Shown: positions 26,287 through 33,662 of the stretch, one piece after another
How the letters are laid out: every line of letters begins with the position of its first letter
How positions within the stretch are numbered: position 1 is the stretch's first letter
Assembly (NCBI RefSeq): GCF_001429245.1
Contig: NZ_LMJE01000008.1
Coordinates: 372,001-436,000, forward strand
DNA: 64,000 nt
Direction: 5' to 3'
Source of the DNA: Rhizobium sp. Root274
GTDB lineage: Bacteria > Pseudomonadota > Alphaproteobacteria > Rhizobiales > Rhizobiaceae
Notes under the pieces: model-generated
Told to the model about the DNA's origin: nothing
Database searches by the model: none
Seen by the model: only the letters and a program-made list of their open reading frames with translations
Position numbers and translations under genes: made by a program

Positions 26287-27363
26287 TCAGGCGTCGGGAG
26301 GGGTGAAGGGACCGCCTTCGAGGAAGGCCATCAGGCGGTTTTCGTCCGCCCGCAGCAGCGCGTGACCCGTGGAAGCGCTGACGACAGCCTTCACGGCTGA
26401 GAGATCGGTTTCCTTGTCGCTTAGCGCCAGGATAGCAGGATGCACGTAACTCGACCGGCAGATGGTCGGCGTGTTGTGCAGCCGGTCGGAAGCCACTTCG
26501 CACATCCGGCGGATCGTCGGACGCTCATCCGCCTGCATCATTTTCCAGGCCTCGCCAAAAGCGGCGACGCTGCCACCCCAGGTGCGAAAGGTCTTGGCGG
26601 ACAAGGAATGACCCGTGATCTGGGCGAGATAGGCGTTCAGCCGGCCGGAATCGATCCGGTGCAGGCTACCGTCCCGGTCTCGCCAGGAAAACAGGTCACG
26701 GCCAGGCAGGTCGGCGATTTCTTCAAGGATTTTCTGCAGGCGGGGATGGCGCAGCTTGCGGCGCACACGCTTGCCGCCCTTGGCGGTGAAGCTCAGGCGG
26801 ATGCCGTCCTGTTCGAAGGTGAGGTGCCGCTTCTGCAGCGTCGTTGCGCCATAGGTCTTGTTTTCCTCGACATAGGTGCGATTGCCGACGCGCATATAGG
26901 TGACGTCGAGAAGGCTGACGAGCGCGGACAAGAGAAAGGGCGTTTCCTGTGTCCGGTCTTCGAGGTCGCGCAAGACCCGCCGGCGGATGATCGGCAAGGC
27001 GTGGCCGAAGGTGACGAGATCGCCGAATTTGCGGGTGCTGCGCCAGGAGGCCCAGTCTGCGTGGTAGCGATATTGCTTGCGACCCCGGGCATCGAGCCCG
27101 GTCGCCTGGAGGTGGCCCCTCGGCTCCAGCGAAATCCAGACCCGGTCATAAGCGGGGGGCAGGGCCAGGCGCCGAATCCTTTGGAGAATCGTATCGTCCG
27201 TAAGCCTTGTTCCATCCGGAAGATGGTAGGAAAATCCCGCGCCTCTGCGTCGGCGCGATATGCCCGGCATATTGTCTGTGGTGTAGACGAGGCCGATCTC
27301 TTCAAGTTCGGCCCGATCTTCGGGAAGCGGGTTTAACGGCTGCTCGTCGTCAGGGTTACGCAT
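26287..27363 (-). CDS. DNA topoisomerase IB
   Basis: A 358-residue bacterial (poxvirus-like) type IB topoisomerase, which relaxes supercoils through a 3'-phosphotyrosyl intermediate. The motifs are ARGRKQYRYH, KTFRTWGGSV and, for the catalytic tyrosine, CRSSYVHPAI. The ATG at 27363 overlaps the stop of the sigma factor gene in an ATGA, so translation is coupled; a longer frame from 27465 would sit inside the sigma gene. Coupling of a topoisomerase to a stress sigma factor suggests it is made under stress. Confidence 0.92.
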   Translation of the reverse strand: MRNPDDEQPLNPLPEDRAELEEIGLVYTTDNMPGISRRRRGAGFSYHLPDGTRLTDDTILQRIRRLALPPAYDRVWISLEPRGHLQATGLDARGRKQYRYHADWASWRSTRKFGDLVTFGHALPIIRRRVLRDLEDRTQETPFLLSALVSLLDVTYMRVGNRTYVEENKTYGATTLQKRHLTFEQDGIRLSFTAKGGKRVRRKLRHPRLQKILEEIADLPGRDLFSWRDRDGSLHRIDSGRLNAYLAQITGHSLSAKTFRTWGGSVAAFGEAWKMMQADERPTIRRMCEVASDRLHNTPTICRSSYVHPAILALSDKETDLSAVKAVVSASTGHALLRADENRLMAFLEGGPFTPPDA

Positions 27364-27887
27364 CAGCCGACCGGACTGTCGGTGCCCATTTCGCCGAGTT
27401 CGCGGCGAAGCTGCTGGCGCGCGCGGCTGAGACGACTTTTGACCGTTCCCACAGCGCAGCCGCAAATCTCGGCCGCATCTTCGTAACGCTCACCCAGCAT
27501 GACGATCAAAACCAGCATTTCGCGGTGATGCTCGGGAAGACGATCGAGCGCACGGCGCACTTCATCGGCCTGGACAGTCCATTCCTGGGTTGCTTCCGTG
27601 GTCAGTCTGGCGCTGACCCCTTCGGGAAGGCCGATGGTTTCACGACTGCTCTTCTTGAAACGGGTGCAGAAGGTATTGCGCATGATGGTGAAGAGCCAGG
27701 ATTTCAACCGCGTGCCCGGCTCGAATTTGTCGAGATTGGCGAGCGCTTTGGTCAGCGTTTCCTGGACGAGATCGTCGGCCTCTTCGGGCTTTGGGCAAAA
27801 GGTGCGCGCAAAGGCCCGCAGCGCCGGAATGAGTTCCACGACTTCGGACTGTGCGGCAAGCTCGGCTCTGCGTGTGCGGGTGTTCAA
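27363..27887 (-). CDS. ECF sigma factor, EcfG-like general stress sigma
   Basis: A 174-residue ECF sigma factor. Region 2 reads ALRAFARTFCPKPEEADDLVQET and SWLFTIMRN, and region 4 has YEDAAEICGCAVGTVKSRLSRAR. These closely follow the EcfG (ECF15) pattern of alphaproteobacteria. The TTG start at 27887 is chosen because GGAGGAG lies about seven bases upstream and the length fits the family; an ATG at 27956 has no ribosome site. The downstream topoisomerase overlaps it. It likely recognises the GGAAC-type promoters seen nearby (inference). Confidence 0.88.
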   Translation of the reverse strand: MNTRTRRAELAAQSEVVELIPALRAFARTFCPKPEEADDLVQETLTKALANLDKFEPGTRLKSWLFTIMRNTFCTRFKKSSRETIGLPEGVSARLTTEATQEWTVQADEVRRALDRLPEHHREMLVLIVMLGERYEDAAEICGCAVGTVKSRLSRARQQLRRELGEMGTDSPVG

Positions 27888-27993
27888 GTCACACTCCTCC
27901 AATGGTACTGGACGCCGCGGTGCCCGCCGAACCTTCTGAAATGGCCATCGGCCCAAACAGCAGGGGGGTGGACACGACCGGCAGGCATGGCGA

Positions 27994-28257
27994 TCAGCTT
28001 CGGCTCACGAACTTGGAAAAACGGCTCAGTTTGCCGTCTGCCGTTCGATCCTGGTGCAGAAAGGCCAAGTCGCTCTTCTCAAACACCGAAAAGAAGTCAT
28101 CCCATTCCATCGGCTCCAGGTTTTCCTCCTGTTCGCCGAAATCGACGCGAAGAATTCCGCCTTCGCCGCTATCCTTGACGCGTGACGGCGTACCCTCTCG
28201 CTCCTCGATCCAGCGGCGGATCTCCTCATGATCCGTAGTCTGGTTTGCGCTGCTCAT
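27994..28257 (-). CDS. Conserved small acidic protein, function unknown
   Basis: An 87-residue protein: HEEIRRWIEEREG, then VDFGEQEENLEPMEWDDFF and ending FSKFVSRS. This conserved rhizobial family is often labelled 1,4-alpha-glucan branching protein in databases, but nothing in it resembles a glycosyl hydrolase, so I leave the function open. The ATG at 28257 is chosen because it gives the conserved start; the frame from 28329 overlaps the promoter. A GGAAC-N18-TT site lies 43 bp upstream, and the sigma factor gene follows after about 106 bp. Confidence 0.82.
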   Translation of the reverse strand: MSSANQTTDHEEIRRWIEEREGTPSRVKDSGEGGILRVDFGEQEENLEPMEWDDFFSVFEKSDLAFLHQDRTADGKLSRFSKFVSRS

Positions 28258-28299
28258 GGTTGCCTCGTGCTGAAAACGCTCCTGAATTTTCGTCACATC

Positions 28300-28324
28300 A
28301 ACGTGTGGTCGTGGCGACAGTTCC
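28300..28324 (-). promoter_or_regulatory. EcfG/RpoE2-type promoter for the small acidic protein and sigma operon
   Basis: On the minus strand GGAAC (28324-28320) is followed after 16 bases by CGTT (28303-28300), the full GGAAC-N16-CGTT form. Read-through would also transcribe the sigma factor and topoisomerase genes. Confidence 0.8.
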
Positions 28325-28347
28325 CTCAATGAGGTGCTTTTTCAAAG

Positions 28348-28372
28348 GGAACATCTCTCGTCAGGCGGTGTT
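28348..28372 (+). promoter_or_regulatory. EcfG/RpoE2-type promoter for the 127-aa protein gene
   Basis: GGAAC at 28348-28352, then 18 bases, then TT at 28371-28372, 33 bp before the start at 28406. It is divergent from the site at 28324. Confidence 0.75.
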
Positions 28373-28405
28373 TGCTTGTTCATTCGCGGAATGAAAGGAC
28401 CTTGC

Positions 28406-28789
28406 ATGGCGCATCTCGAGAACGCAGACGGACAGGGGCAGCTGCTGATAGGCGAGCGTCTTTCGCCGGTTTCCTATCATGTGACCGTAGAAGAAAGAGA
28501 CGAGCAGCTGGTCGCCAAGGTAAACCTCCAGGCGCCTCGCGACTGGTTGATCAAACAAGGTTTCAAAAAACGGGCGACGCTTGTGCGGGCCTCGGGTGAT
28601 CGCGTCGAAGTTCTGCACGACGGCGAAGTGGATGTTGCGGATAGCTTGAGCATCGTGCTTGAGGCCGATGATCTCGTCTATGCGCGTGCGGATGCATTGC
28701 TGGACGCCTTCCCCGAACTGGAACTGAGCAGCGACGCCGCGGAGCGCATAAAAAAGGTCGGGTCTAAAGATCCGGACAGCACCGATTGA
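28406..28789 (+). CDS. Hypothetical stress-associated protein
   Basis: A 127-residue protein that I do not recognise. It begins MAHLENADGQGQLLIGERL and has an alternating beta-strand pattern (VSYHVTVEER, QLVAKVNLQ, RATLVRASGDRVEVLHDGEVDV), followed by a helical acidic C-terminus. No membrane segment or signal peptide is present. AAGGA lies seven bases before the ATG at 28406; another ATG 15 bases upstream is less well placed. A GGAAC-type promoter precedes it, and the NepR-like gene follows after 68 bp, so both may be co-expressed in general stress. Confidence 0.75.
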   Translation: MAHLENADGQGQLLIGERLSPVSYHVTVEERDEQLVAKVNLQAPRDWLIKQGFKKRATLVRASGDRVEVLHDGEVDVADSLSIVLEADDLVYARADALLDAFPELELSSDAAERIKKVGSKDPDSTD

Positions 28790-28857
28790 CGTAGAACCCG
28801 AGGACGCCGCAGTTCTATACTGCGCGCCCATCAGATGCATGCTTATCGGAGAAACAG

Positions 28858-29037
28858 ATGTCACAATCAGCGGGAAGCTCTATCCCTGGCAGGCGCGACC
28901 GGACGGGCGGTATCGTGCGGGACAAGCTCGATCTGCTGATGATCGAGCTGGAGCGGGAGAAAGTCCCGCAAAACCTCGTCGACCTTGCGCAGGATCTGCA
29001 GAAGGCCCTGGACGAAAAGTTTCCGAAGGAAGATTAA
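28858..29037 (+). CDS. NepR-like small anti-sigma factor candidate
   Basis: A 59-residue ORF, MSQSAGSSIP at the start and LDEKFPKED at the end. The central part reads IVRDKLDLLMIELEREKVP followed by NLVDLAQDLQKAL. NepR proteins have two helices joined by a short linker with a conserved proline (typically EPVPDRFLxLL), and the KVPQNLVDLAQDL segment fits that layout. A CGGAGA box lies eight bases upstream. In alphaproteobacteria NepR holds the EcfG sigma factor until PhyR releases it. The nearby EcfG-like gene supports the call; the match is by eye only. Confidence 0.6.
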   Translation: MSQSAGSSIPGRRDRTGGIVRDKLDLLMIELEREKVPQNLVDLAQDLQKALDEKFPKED

Positions 29038-29043
29038 GAGCCG

Positions 29044-29068
29044 GGAACCTTTCAGGCTACCGCCGGTT
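29044..29068 (+). promoter_or_regulatory. EcfG/RpoE2-type promoter for the 62-aa membrane protein gene
   Basis: GGAAC at 29044-29048, 18 bases, then TT at 29067-29068 (GGTT form), 41 bp before the start at 29110. Confidence 0.75.
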
Positions 29069-29109
29069 GGCAACGGTACAAGCCCTCTCACACTGAGCGA
29101 GGTGTTCCG

Positions 29110-29298
29110 ATGACCGATCTGTTCTGGCTGATGGCGGTAACGCTGGGTCCTGTCATTCTCGCAGGTGCCATCATCTATGCGCTGATGCGGCAAAGGCGTC
29201 TTCGACCAGATGAACAAAGACGCAGTGATGCTGCGGCTAGAGAACTCTACCAGCAGGACGAAAATGCCGATACACGGCATCTCGGAGGACGCTCGTGA
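29110..29298 (+). CDS. Small single-span membrane protein
   Basis: A 62-residue protein with one hydrophobic helix (about residues 4-25, FWLMAVTLGPVILAGAIIYA) and a basic, then acidic, cytoplasmic tail (RQRRLRPDEQRR). The family is not recognised. Its own GGAAC-N18-TT promoter lies upstream, which ties it to the general stress regulon. The GAGG before the ATG supports translation. Confidence 0.72.
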   Translation: MTDLFWLMAVTLGPVILAGAIIYALMRQRRLRPDEQRRSDAAARELYQQDENADTRHLGGRS

Positions 29299-29309
29299 CA
29301 AGGCCTCGA

Positions 29310-29543
29310 TCAGGTAAATGTGCCGTCGGTCGGGTTATAACGCTTGCCCTTGGCAAGCATGGCGAGCTCAACAAGTTCGTCCTCGTCCCGCACCCCGTTC
29401 TCCACGAGATAGAACAACAGGGCCGTGGCGTTTTCCTGCCCAGGTCCTTCTAACACCACGGATGCGCCGTCATTGATGCGGCTGACAGCACGCTCGACGA
29501 TATTGGCCGCATCAGCCTTCAAGCCGGAAGATCTTGGAGTCAT
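29310..29543 (-). CDS. Hypothetical protein, 77 residues
   Basis: A small soluble protein of unknown function, beginning MTPRSSGLKADAANIVERAV and ending KRYNPTDGTFT. The segment LVENGVRDEDELVELAMLAKG is predicted helical. GGAGGG is placed six bases before the ATG at 29543, whereas the upstream ATG at 29603 lacks such a site. It is convergent with the small membrane protein gene and divergent from nothing recognisable. No GGAAC-type promoter was found in front of it, unlike its neighbours. Confidence 0.68.
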   Translation of the reverse strand: MTPRSSGLKADAANIVERAVSRINDGASVVLEGPGQENATALLFYLVENGVRDEDELVELAMLAKGKRYNPTDGTFT

Positions 29544-29668
29544 CGCATTCCCTCCAAATATCTGCTGGCTCAATCGGCACGCGTTCGCCAGCATGGTAAA
29601 CACATGCTCGACGTAAAGGGCAACGAATGCAACCCCAGATTCGCACAGGGAACTTTTTGCTGACGCAA

Positions 29669-29745
29669 TGGTGATCCCGACGCGATTCGAACGCGTGACC
29701 CTCAGATTAGGAATCTGATGCTCTATCCTGCTGAGCTACGGGACC
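29669..29745 (-). tRNA. tRNA-Arg (anticodon CCT)
   Basis: A 77-nt cloverleaf on the minus strand with encoded CCA. The acceptor stem GGTCCCG pairs with CGGGATC (one G-T wobble), the D-arm holds AGCTCAGC, the anticodon loop is TTCCTAA, and the T-arm contains GTTCGAATC. The anticodon CCT reads AGG arginine codons. Confidence 0.95.
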
Positions 29746-29828
29746 ACTCCCTCCTCCATACAAAAGGCCGACGGGCAAGCCAAGCGGTTTTCCGCGCAAG
29801 GCTGCAGCCGTCTGGTTTTTGATCGGCG

Positions 29829-30989
29829 TCATCGGGGCAGGCGCTGTTCGGCGAGGCGCACCCAATAGGAGATACCGGCGGCCAGGATATCGTCGTTGAA
29901 ATCGTAAGACGGGTTGTGCAGCCCCGCCGTGTCGCCATTGCCGATCATGATATAGGCGCCAGGGCGCGATTGCAGCATGAAGGCGAAGTCTTCGCCGGCC
30001 ATGCTGGGGTCTACCTCGGTGTCGACTTCGTCGGCACCGACCACATCGATCGCAGCCCTGGCAGCATATTCGGTTTCCTTCGGATGGTTAACGGTCACCG
30101 GGCAGTTGCGCTCGTAGTCGTAGTCGACCTCAGCGCCATGTGCCGCGGCGATCCCAGCGGCCAATTCGCCGATCCGCCGTTCCGCAAGATCGCGAACCTT
30201 TTCGTCGAGTGACCGCACGGTGCCGGAGATGAAGGCCTCTTCGGGGATGATGTTGTGCGTGGTGCCGGCATGAAACTGGGTGACGGACACGACGACGGAG
30301 CGCAGCGGATTGGCGTTACGCGCCGCAATCGTCTGCAGCGCGGCAACGATCTGCGCGCCGATGACGATCGTATCGGTCGTGTTGTGTGGCTCAGCCGCGT
30401 GGCCGCCGCGGCCGGTGATCTTCAGGGAAAACTTGTCGGGGGCTGCCATGATGCCGCCCTTGCGAATGGCGAAGCTGCCGGCCTTCTTGCCCGGCATGTT
30501 GTGCATGCCATAGACTTCGGCGATGTCGAAGCGCTCCATCATGCCGTCTTCGACCATGGCAAGCGCTCCGCGCCCTCCTTCTTCGGCCGGCTGAAAGACG
30601 ACCGCGACGCGGCCCGCGAAGTTCCGGGTTTCCGCCAGGTGTTTGGCTGCACCCAGAAGCATGGCCATATGTCCGTCATGGCCGCAGGCATGCATGCGAC
30701 CTGGTGTTGTCGAGGCCCAGGGCTTCCCTGTAATCTCTTCGAGCGGCAGGGCGTCCATGTCGGCTCGCAGCCCGATGGTCGGGCCCTTGGCCGTGCCCTC
30801 GATGATCCCCACCACGCCAGTGCGACCAATGCCGGTGACGATTTCGTCGACGCCAAATTCGCGGAGCCTCGCCGCAACGAAAGCAGCGGTTTCTTCGACG
30901 TCATAGAGAATTTCGGGATTGGCATGCAGATGGCGACGCCACTCTGTGGCCTCCGACTGGAGTTCGGAGGCACGGTTCAGTATCGGCAT
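29829..30989 (-). CDS. M20 family amidohydrolase (hippurate hydrolase-like)
   Basis: A 386-residue metal-dependent amidohydrolase. Metal-binding motifs are MHACGHDGHMAM and QPAEEGGRGA, with the dimerisation-domain histidine in GGHAAEPH. The family removes acyl groups from amino acids (hippurate, N-acetyl amino acids or indole-acetyl conjugates). No signal peptide. The ATG at 30989 was chosen because it gives the family's usual opening (LRREIHxxPE-like RRHLHANPE near residue 19) and has AGGA upstream. The long N-terminal extension from 31244 overlaps the divergent carboxypeptidase gene. Confidence 0.92.
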   Translation of the reverse strand: MPILNRASELQSEATEWRRHLHANPEILYDVEETAAFVAARLREFGVDEIVTGIGRTGVVGIIEGTAKGPTIGLRADMDALPLEEITGKPWASTTPGRMHACGHDGHMAMLLGAAKHLAETRNFAGRVAVVFQPAEEGGRGALAMVEDGMMERFDIAEVYGMHNMPGKKAGSFAIRKGGIMAAPDKFSLKITGRGGHAAEPHNTTDTIVIGAQIVAALQTIAARNANPLRSVVVSVTQFHAGTTHNIIPEEAFISGTVRSLDEKVRDLAERRIGELAAGIAAAHGAEVDYDYERNCPVTVNHPKETEYAARAAIDVVGADEVDTEVDPSMAGEDFAFMLQSRPGAYIMIGNGDTAGLHNPSYDFNDDILAAGISYWVRLAEQRLPR

Positions 30990-31137
30990 TGTGTTGTCCT
31001 GGACGCTTTCGATCACATGATTGTCGGGCCCGAATGTGCGCCTTTCAATTGACGTATTCAATGGGCTTTGCCATTGCTTGCACTTCCATGGCATCGCAGT
31101 GCCAGCACCCCTCACCATCGAATATGAGGTTTCAACC

Positions 31138-32247
31138 GTGTCAACGAAGTGCCCGGGCAGGTTTTCCGCCAGAGCAGCCCTCGGTAAATTGGCCGTCGCC
31201 GCAGCCCTTGTCGCCATTGCCGTCCCGAGTGTCGCTGCCGCCAATCCGATCGTGGTGGTGGATGTGGCGAGCGGTCGGGTGATTGCGCATCAGGAAGCCT
31301 TCCGCAAATGGTATCCGGCTTCGCTCACCAAGCTGATGACGGCCTATGTGACCTTCCAGGCGATCCGCAGCGGAAAGGTATCGCTCGATACCGTCGTCGT
31401 GATGAGCAGACATGCCGCCGACCAGCCGGCCAGCAAGATGTATTTCAAGCCGGGCTCGAAGCTGACGCTCGACAGTGCCCTGAAGCTTTTGCTGGTGAAG
31501 TCGGCCAATGACATTGCTGTGGCGATCTCCGAGACCGTCGGCGGTACGGAAGGGGCATTCGTCGCGCGGATGAATGCCGAGGCGCAGCGGCTCGGCATGA
31601 GCTCCAGCCGTTTCATCAATCCAAACGGATTGCCGGGCAAGGGGCAGTACACGACCGCCCGGGATCTCGCGCTGCTTGCCGCCGCCATCCGCCGCGAATT
31701 CCCGGAGCATGCCGGGTATTTTTCGCTCGAGGGGGTGACGACCGGCAAGAAGGACTACCCGAACTACAATATGCTGATCGGCCGCTTCCCCGGGGCTGAC
31801 GGAATGAAAACTGGCTTCATCTGCGCCTCCGGCTTCAACCAGGTTTCGTCTGCAACGCGGAACGGCCGCACGGTCATCTCCGTCGTGCTGGGTGCCGACA
31901 GTCTTGGCGCGCGTGCCGATATCTCTGCCGATCTCCTGCAGAAGGCCCTGACGACGAATACCGCCGGCAACCGGCTGGCTGCACTCGCCCCCTATGGCGA
32001 GGGCCAGGACCAGGTCGCCGATATCAGCGCCGACATCTGCAACCCGAAGGCGGCCGCCGTGCGCAGCGAAGGCCGCGATGAGGCGGGGCGGATGAAGCTT
32101 CTGTCCCCCTATATCCGAGAAATGGACCACCCGCCGGTCATGAGCTTTGCCGGATTGATCCCCGGCAGCACGCCGGTTGATTCGAAGAAAGTGCCAGTCG
32201 GGGAGATCGCCAATGTGCCAATCCCCAAGCCGCGACCGAATATGTAA
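31138..32247 (+). CDS. D-alanyl-D-alanine carboxypeptidase (low-molecular-weight PBP)
   Basis: A 369-residue exported serine peptidase of the S11 family. A signal peptide (about residues 10-35, ending VPSVAAANP) precedes the active-site motifs: SLTK (nucleophile), SAN (second motif) and KTG (third motif, GMKTGF). It trims the terminal D-Ala from peptidoglycan stem peptides in the periplasm. The start is GTG at 31138 with GAGG eight bases upstream; an earlier in-frame ATG at 31021 would put a non-secretory stretch before the signal. The family's C-terminal extension is present but short. Confidence 0.9.
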   Translation: MSTKCPGRFSARAALGKLAVAAALVAIAVPSVAAANPIVVVDVASGRVIAHQEAFRKWYPASLTKLMTAYVTFQAIRSGKVSLDTVVVMSRHAADQPASKMYFKPGSKLTLDSALKLLLVKSANDIAVAISETVGGTEGAFVARMNAEAQRLGMSSSRFINPNGLPGKGQYTTARDLALLAAAIRREFPEHAGYFSLEGVTTGKKDYPNYNMLIGRFPGADGMKTGFICASGFNQVSSATRNGRTVISVVLGADSLGARADISADLLQKALTTNTAGNRLAALAPYGEGQDQVADISADICNPKAAAVRSEGRDEAGRMKLLSPYIREMDHPPVMSFAGLIPGSTPVDSKKVPVGEIANVPIPKPRPNM

Positions 32248-32256
32248 AGTGATGTC

Positions 32257-33423
32257 ATGACGCTTGAGCGCATCCCCGTCTCCATCCTCACCGGCTTTCT
32301 CGGAGCGGGTAAGTCGACCCTCTTGAACCGGCTCCTGAAGGATCCGGCGATGAAGGATGCCGCCGTCATCATCAACGAATTCGGCGAGGTCGGGATCGAC
32401 CATCTGCTGGTCGAGGCCTCCAACGACGCCGTGGTGGAACTGGCCGACGGCTGCCTGTGCTGCACGGTGCGCGGCGAACTCGTGGATACGCTTGCTGAAC
32501 TGATCGACGGCATGCAGACGGGGCGGCTGAAACCCTTGTCGCGGATTGTCATCGAAACCACCGGCCTTGCCGATCCGGCCCCCGTCATGCAGTCCGTCAT
32601 GGGTCATCCGGCAATTGCCCAGCATTTTGATCTCGATGGCGTCGTCACGGTGGTCGACGCGGTCAACGGTCTGGCGACGATCGACAACTTTCCCGAGGCC
32701 TATCGTCAGGTGGCCGTTGCCGACCGGTTGATCCTGACCAAGAAAACGCTCGCCGATGCCGAGACGATCGACCGCGTCACGGCTCGGCTGAGGGCGCTCA
32801 ATCCGCGCGCGCCGATCACCGATGGCGACGAGGAGGATGCGGCGCATGCCTCGATCCTGATTAACGGTCTCTACGACCCCGGCAGCAAGATACCGGACGT
32901 CGATCGCTGGCTGCGCGACGAGATGGCGGCGGCCGACGATCATCACGATCACCACCACCATGATCATGGGCACCACAACCACGACGCCCACGCCCATGAT
33001 CATGGGCACGGGCATCACCATCACGCCCATGACGTGAACCGTCATGGCGATCAGATCCGTTCTTACTCCATCGTGCATGACCAGCCGATCGATCCGATGG
33101 CGATCAACATGTTCATCGACCTGTTGCGCTCGACCCACGGCGAGAAGCTCTTGAGAATGAAGGCGATCGTGGCGCTCACCGATCGGCCGGACCGGCCGCT
33201 CGTGCTGCATGGGGTGCAGTCGATCTTCCATCCGCCGGTCCGCTTGCCGGCCTGGCCCGAGGGCTCCGACCGCAAGACGCGACTGGTGTTGATCACCAAG
33301 GATCTGTCGGAAGATTATGTGCGGGATCTGTTCGGCGCCTTTACGGGCAAGGTCGCAATCGACCGTCCCGACCGCGCCGCCATGACCGACAATCCGCTGT
33401 CGGTGCCGGGCTTCAAGTTCTAG
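32257..33423 (+). CDS. COG0523 family GTPase metallochaperone (CobW/YjiA-like)
   Basis: A 388-residue G3E GTPase. The Walker A is GFLGAGKST, the metal-binding CxCC motif is CLCC (near residue 68), and the G3E motif is ETTGLADP. Residues about 227-262 form a histidine-rich stretch of roughly 20 histidines, a common metal store in zinc-associated members. The CobW C-terminal domain follows. It starts 10 bp after the carboxypeptidase gene, so both may be co-transcribed. Zinc or cobalt handling is the likely role. It overlaps the tail of the TusA-like gene by four bases. Confidence 0.93.
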   Translation: MTLERIPVSILTGFLGAGKSTLLNRLLKDPAMKDAAVIINEFGEVGIDHLLVEASNDAVVELADGCLCCTVRGELVDTLAELIDGMQTGRLKPLSRIVIETTGLADPAPVMQSVMGHPAIAQHFDLDGVVTVVDAVNGLATIDNFPEAYRQVAVADRLILTKKTLADAETIDRVTARLRALNPRAPITDGDEEDAAHASILINGLYDPGSKIPDVDRWLRDEMAAADDHHDHHHHDHGHHNHDAHAHDHGHGHHHHAHDVNRHGDQIRSYSIVHDQPIDPMAINMFIDLLRSTHGEKLLRMKAIVALTDRPDRPLVLHGVQSIFHPPVRLPAWPEGSDRKTRLVLITKDLSEDYVRDLFGAFTGKVAIDRPDRAAMTDNPLSVPGFKF

Positions 33424-33662
33424 GCAATCTCTACCTTACCCTTGCGGATGTGGAAACGGTGACCGGTGTCGATCTTCTCCTGGGAGAGAAGGTCGTGGCC
33501 GTCCTCGTTGCAGAGATGCGGGATGTCGATGCCGGCGAGCGGATCGCTGGTTTCGATCAGCAGTTCCTCGCCCGGCTTCATGTTCGCCAGCCTGCGCCGG
33601 GTCTTGAGAACCGGCAGGGGGCATTTCAGCCCCTTGAGATCGTAAAGATCGGCGTCGGTCAT
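33420..33662 (-). CDS. TusA-like sulfur carrier protein
   Basis: An 80-residue protein with the TusA/SirA/YedF fold. It starts YDLKGLKCPLPVLKTRRRL, in which CPLP is the CPxP active-site motif that carries persulfide sulfur. Downstream are ETSDPLAGIDIPHLCNEDGH and a final beta strand. Role: sulfur relay for tRNA thiolation, cofactor or membrane-associated sulfur metabolism; the exact target is not clear. The start codon overlaps the stop of the L,D-transpeptidase gene by ATGA, and its 3' end overlaps the COG0523 gene on the opposite strand. Confidence 0.9.
   Translation of the reverse strand: MTDADLYDLKGLKCPLPVLKTRRRLANMKPGEELLIETSDPLAGIDIPHLCNEDGHDLLSQEKIDTGHRFHIRKGKVEIA

Noticed and set aside
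29655-29680. GGAAC at 29649 as another stress promoter
   Set aside because: The bases 18 positions downstream are TG, not TT, and the site runs into the tRNA gene's 3' end with no gene placed to use it.
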